Both the position numbers and the translations under genes were made by a program. 64,000 bases of DNA from Nemertoderma westbladi (Eukaryota; Xenacoelomorpha; Nemertodermatida; Nemertodermatidae), in assembly GCA_032718475.1 (NCBI GenBank), contig JAUCBJ010008837.1:21638-85637 (forward strand), in the 5' to 3' direction. The notes under the pieces are model-generated. The model ran no database searches. It saw nothing but the letters and a program-made list of their open reading frames with translations, and had not been told where the DNA came from. Each line of letters starts with the position of its first letter. Position 1 is the stretch's first letter. Positions 61,404 to 64,000 of the stretch are shown one piece after another.

Positions 61404-64000
61404 TAAGATATTGGAAACCCTGGTAGAAAGTTAGGGAGAGATCCCTGTTTCAGTTCACTATGTAATATATTGGAAACCCTGGTAGAAAGGTAGGGAGGGA
61501 TCCCCGTGTCAGTTCACTAAGTAAGATATTGGAAACCCTGGTAGAAAGTTAGGGAGAGATCCCAGTTTCAGTTCACTATGTAAGATATTGGAAACCCTGG
61601 TAGAAAGGTAGGGAGGGATCCCGTGTCAGTTCACTGTGTAAGAAAGTTAGGGAGGAATCCCCGCGTCAGTTCACTAAGTAAGATATTTGAAACCCTGGTA
61701 GAACGTTAGGGAGAGATTCCAGTTTCAGTTCACTATGTAAGATATTGGAAACCCTGGTAGAAAGTTAGAGAGGGATCCCGTGTCAGTTCACTATGTAAGA
61801 TATTGGAAACCCTGGTAGAAAGTTAGGGAGGGATCCTGTGTCAGTTCACTAATTAAGATATTGGAAACCCTGGTAGAAAGTTAGGGAGGGATCCCGTGTC
61901 AGTTCACTATGTAAGATATTGGAAACCCTGGTAGAAAGTTTGGGAGGGATCCCGTGTCAGTTCACTATGTAAGATATTGGAAACCCTGGAAGAAAGTTAG
62001 AGAGGGATCCCGTGTCAGTTCACTATGGAAGATATTGGAAACCCTGGTAGAAAGTTAGGGAGAGATCCCGTGTCAGTTCACTATGTAAGATATTGGAAAC
62101 CCTGGTAGAAAGTTAGGGAGGGATCCCGTGTCAGTTCACTATGTAAGATATTGGAAACCCATGGTAGAAAGTTAGGGAGGGATCCCGTGTCAGTTCACTA
62201 TGTAAGATGTTGGAAACCCTGGTAGAAAGTTAGGGAGGGATCCCCTGTCAGTTCACTATGTAAGATATTGGAAACCCTGGTAGAAAGTTAGGGAGGGATC
62301 CCGTGTCAGTTCACATGTAAGATATTGGAAACCCTGAAAGAAAGTTAGGGGGGGATCCCGTGTCAGTTCACTATGTAAGATATTGGAAACCCTGGTAGAA
62401 AGTTAGGGAAGGATCCCGTGTCAGTTCACTATGTAAGATAATGGAAACCCTGGTAGAAAGTTAGGGAGGGATCCCGTGTCAGTTCACTATGTAAGATATT
62501 GGAAACCCTGGTAGAAAGTTAGGGAGGGATCCCGTGTCAGTTCACTATGTAAGATATTGGAAACCCTGGTAGAAAGTTAGGGAGGGATCCCGTGTCAGTT
62601 CACTATGTAAGATATTGGAAACCCTGGTAGAAAGTTAGGGAGGGATCCCGTGTCAGTTCACTATGTAAGATATTGGAAACCCTGGTAGAAAGTTAGGGAG
62701 GGATCCCGGGTCAGTTCACTAATTAAGATATTGGAAACCCTGGTAGAAAGTTACGGAGGGATCCCGTGTCAGTTCACTAATTAAGATATTGGAGACCCTG
62801 GTAGAAAGTTAGGGAGGGATCCCGTGTCAGTTCACTATGTAAGATATTGGAAACCCTGGTAGAAAGTTAGGGAGGGATCTCCTGTGTCAGTTCACTATGT
62901 AAGATATTGGAAACCCTGGAAGAAAGTTAGAGAGGGATCCCGTGTCAGTTCACTATGTAAGATATTGGAAACCCTGGTAGAAAGTTAGGGAGGGATCCCG
63001 TGTCAGTTCACTATGTAAGATATTGGAAACCCTGGTAGAAAGTTAGGGAGGGATCCCGTGTCAGTTCACTATGTAAGATATTGGAAACCCTGGTAGAAAG
63101 TTAGGGAGGGATCCCGTGTCAGTTCACTATGTAAGATATTGGAAGCCCTGGTAGAAAGTTAGGGAGGGATCCCGTGTCAGTTCACTATGTAAGATATTGG
63201 AAACCCTGGTAGAAAGTTAGGGAGGGATCCCGTGTCAGTTCACTATGTAAGATATTGGAAACCCTGGTAGAAAGTTAGGGAGGGATCCTGTGTCAGTTCA
63301 CTATGTAAGATATTGGAAACCCTGGTAGAAAGTAAGAGAGGGATTTCCGTGTCAGTTCACTATGTAAGATATTGGAAACCCTGGTAGAATGTAAGGGAGG
63401 GATTCCCGTGTCAGTTCACTATTTTGGACCCTGGTAGAAAGTTAGGGAGGGATCCCCGTGTCAGTTCAGTATGTAAGATATTGGAAACCCTGGTAGAAAG
63501 TAAAGGAGGGATTCCCGTGTCAGTTCACTGTGTAAGATATTGGAAACCCTGGTAGAAAGTTAGGGTGGGATCATCCTGTGTCAGTTCACTATGTAAGATA
63601 TTGTAAACCCTGGAAGAAAGTTAGGGAGGGATCCCGTGTCAGTTCACTATGTAAGATATTGGAAACCCTGGTAGAAAGTTAGGGAGAGATCCCGTGTCAG
63701 TTCACTATGTAAGATATTGGAAACCCTGGTAGAAAGTTAGGGAGGGATCCCGTGTCAGTTCACTATGTAAGATATTGGAACCCATGGTAGAAAGTTAGGG
63801 AGGGATCCCGTGTCAGTTCACTAATTAAGATATTGGAAACCCTGGTAGAAAGTTAGGGAGGGATCCCGTGTCAGTTCACTATGTAAGATATTGGAAACCC
63901 TGGTAGAAAGTTAGGGAGGGATCCCGTGTCAGTTCACATGTAAGATATTGGAAACCCTGAAAGAAAGTTAGGGGGGGGATCCCGTGTCAGTTCACTATGT
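61404..64000. repeat. 58-bp tandem satellite, about 45 copies
   Basis: The unit runs AAGATATTGGAAACCCTGG, TAGAAAGTTAGGGAGGGATC, CCGTGTCAGTTCACTATGT (58 bp). Most copies hold a GGATCC site. The first six or seven copies (61404-61740) are more diverged, with 59-bp variants; the rest are nearly identical. Variant copies (CACTAATTAAG, CCCATGGTAG, TTCACATGTAAG, CCTGAAAGAAAG) recur about 1.62 kb apart. The array continues past the window. Confidence 0.97.

Noticed and set aside
61404-64000. CRISPR-like array
   Set aside because: Units are contiguous 58-bp repeats without unique spacers, in a eukaryotic context; it is a satellite.
1-64000. Naming the species from the CCGG/AGGCCT word usage
   Set aside because: Word usage alone cannot support a taxonomic call; only a broad invertebrate suggestion is justified.

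Overview
The window is eukaryotic nuclear DNA built almost entirely of nested and side-by-side transposable elements. I see no host gene. Polinton/Maverick elements, a Ty3/Gypsy element with an integrase PHD finger, BEL-type gag, RTE and CR1-like LINEs, foldbacks and a satellite together suggest an invertebrate, probably marine. Frequent TACCGGTA and AGGCCT words would fit that, but I cannot name the species.

Layout. 1-5567: one end of a Polinton-like element, P3, running off the left edge and inserted into a BEL/Pao-like gag (5568-8558, reverse strand, two in-frame stops). 9911-28630: a complete 18,720-bp Polinton, P1, with 516-bp terminal inverted repeats (TIRs) and a 6-bp target duplication, CCTATT. 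Its rightward block carries RING, packaging ATPase, pX-like, integrase, two penton/minor-capsid-like proteins, a core-like protein, major capsid, adenain-type protease and an exonuclease-like protein. Its leftward block carries protein-primed PolB, a TBP-like protein and a conserved protein of unknown function. 30775-51943: a Gypsy element (LTRs, TTTG duplication) split inside gag by a second complete Polinton-like element, P2 (36265-51279, TTCGTA duplication). P2 has no capsid genes and no integrase, but it keeps an intact 1,350-residue PolB, an intact TBP-like frame and the same conserved unknown. 52790-59569: a degenerate RTE-type LINE interrupted by a CR1-like LINE with both frames open (54713-59228). 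60317-61392: a 1.08-kb foldback. 61404-64000: about 45 copies of a 58-bp satellite, running off the right edge.

How the parts relate. P1 and P2/P3 share three gene families (PolB, TBP-like and the unknown) and the terminal nonamer AGTAGTAGG. P1 has the virion and integration genes but a frameshifted polB and a TGA-interrupted TBP-like gene. P2 has intact replication-type genes and no virion genes. Trans-complementation is therefore conceivable (inference).

Most novel points. (i) P2 and P3 ends each hold a long inverted repeat with a constant 252-bp spacer, and its arms differ between ends by compensated changes, which is covariation. (ii) A two-repeat TBP-like gene sits next to polB. (iii) P2 contains an array of tRNA B-box-like modules and a duplicated leader exon with splice signals ahead of polB. 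Frames were read by eye; homology calls rest on motifs, not on searches.
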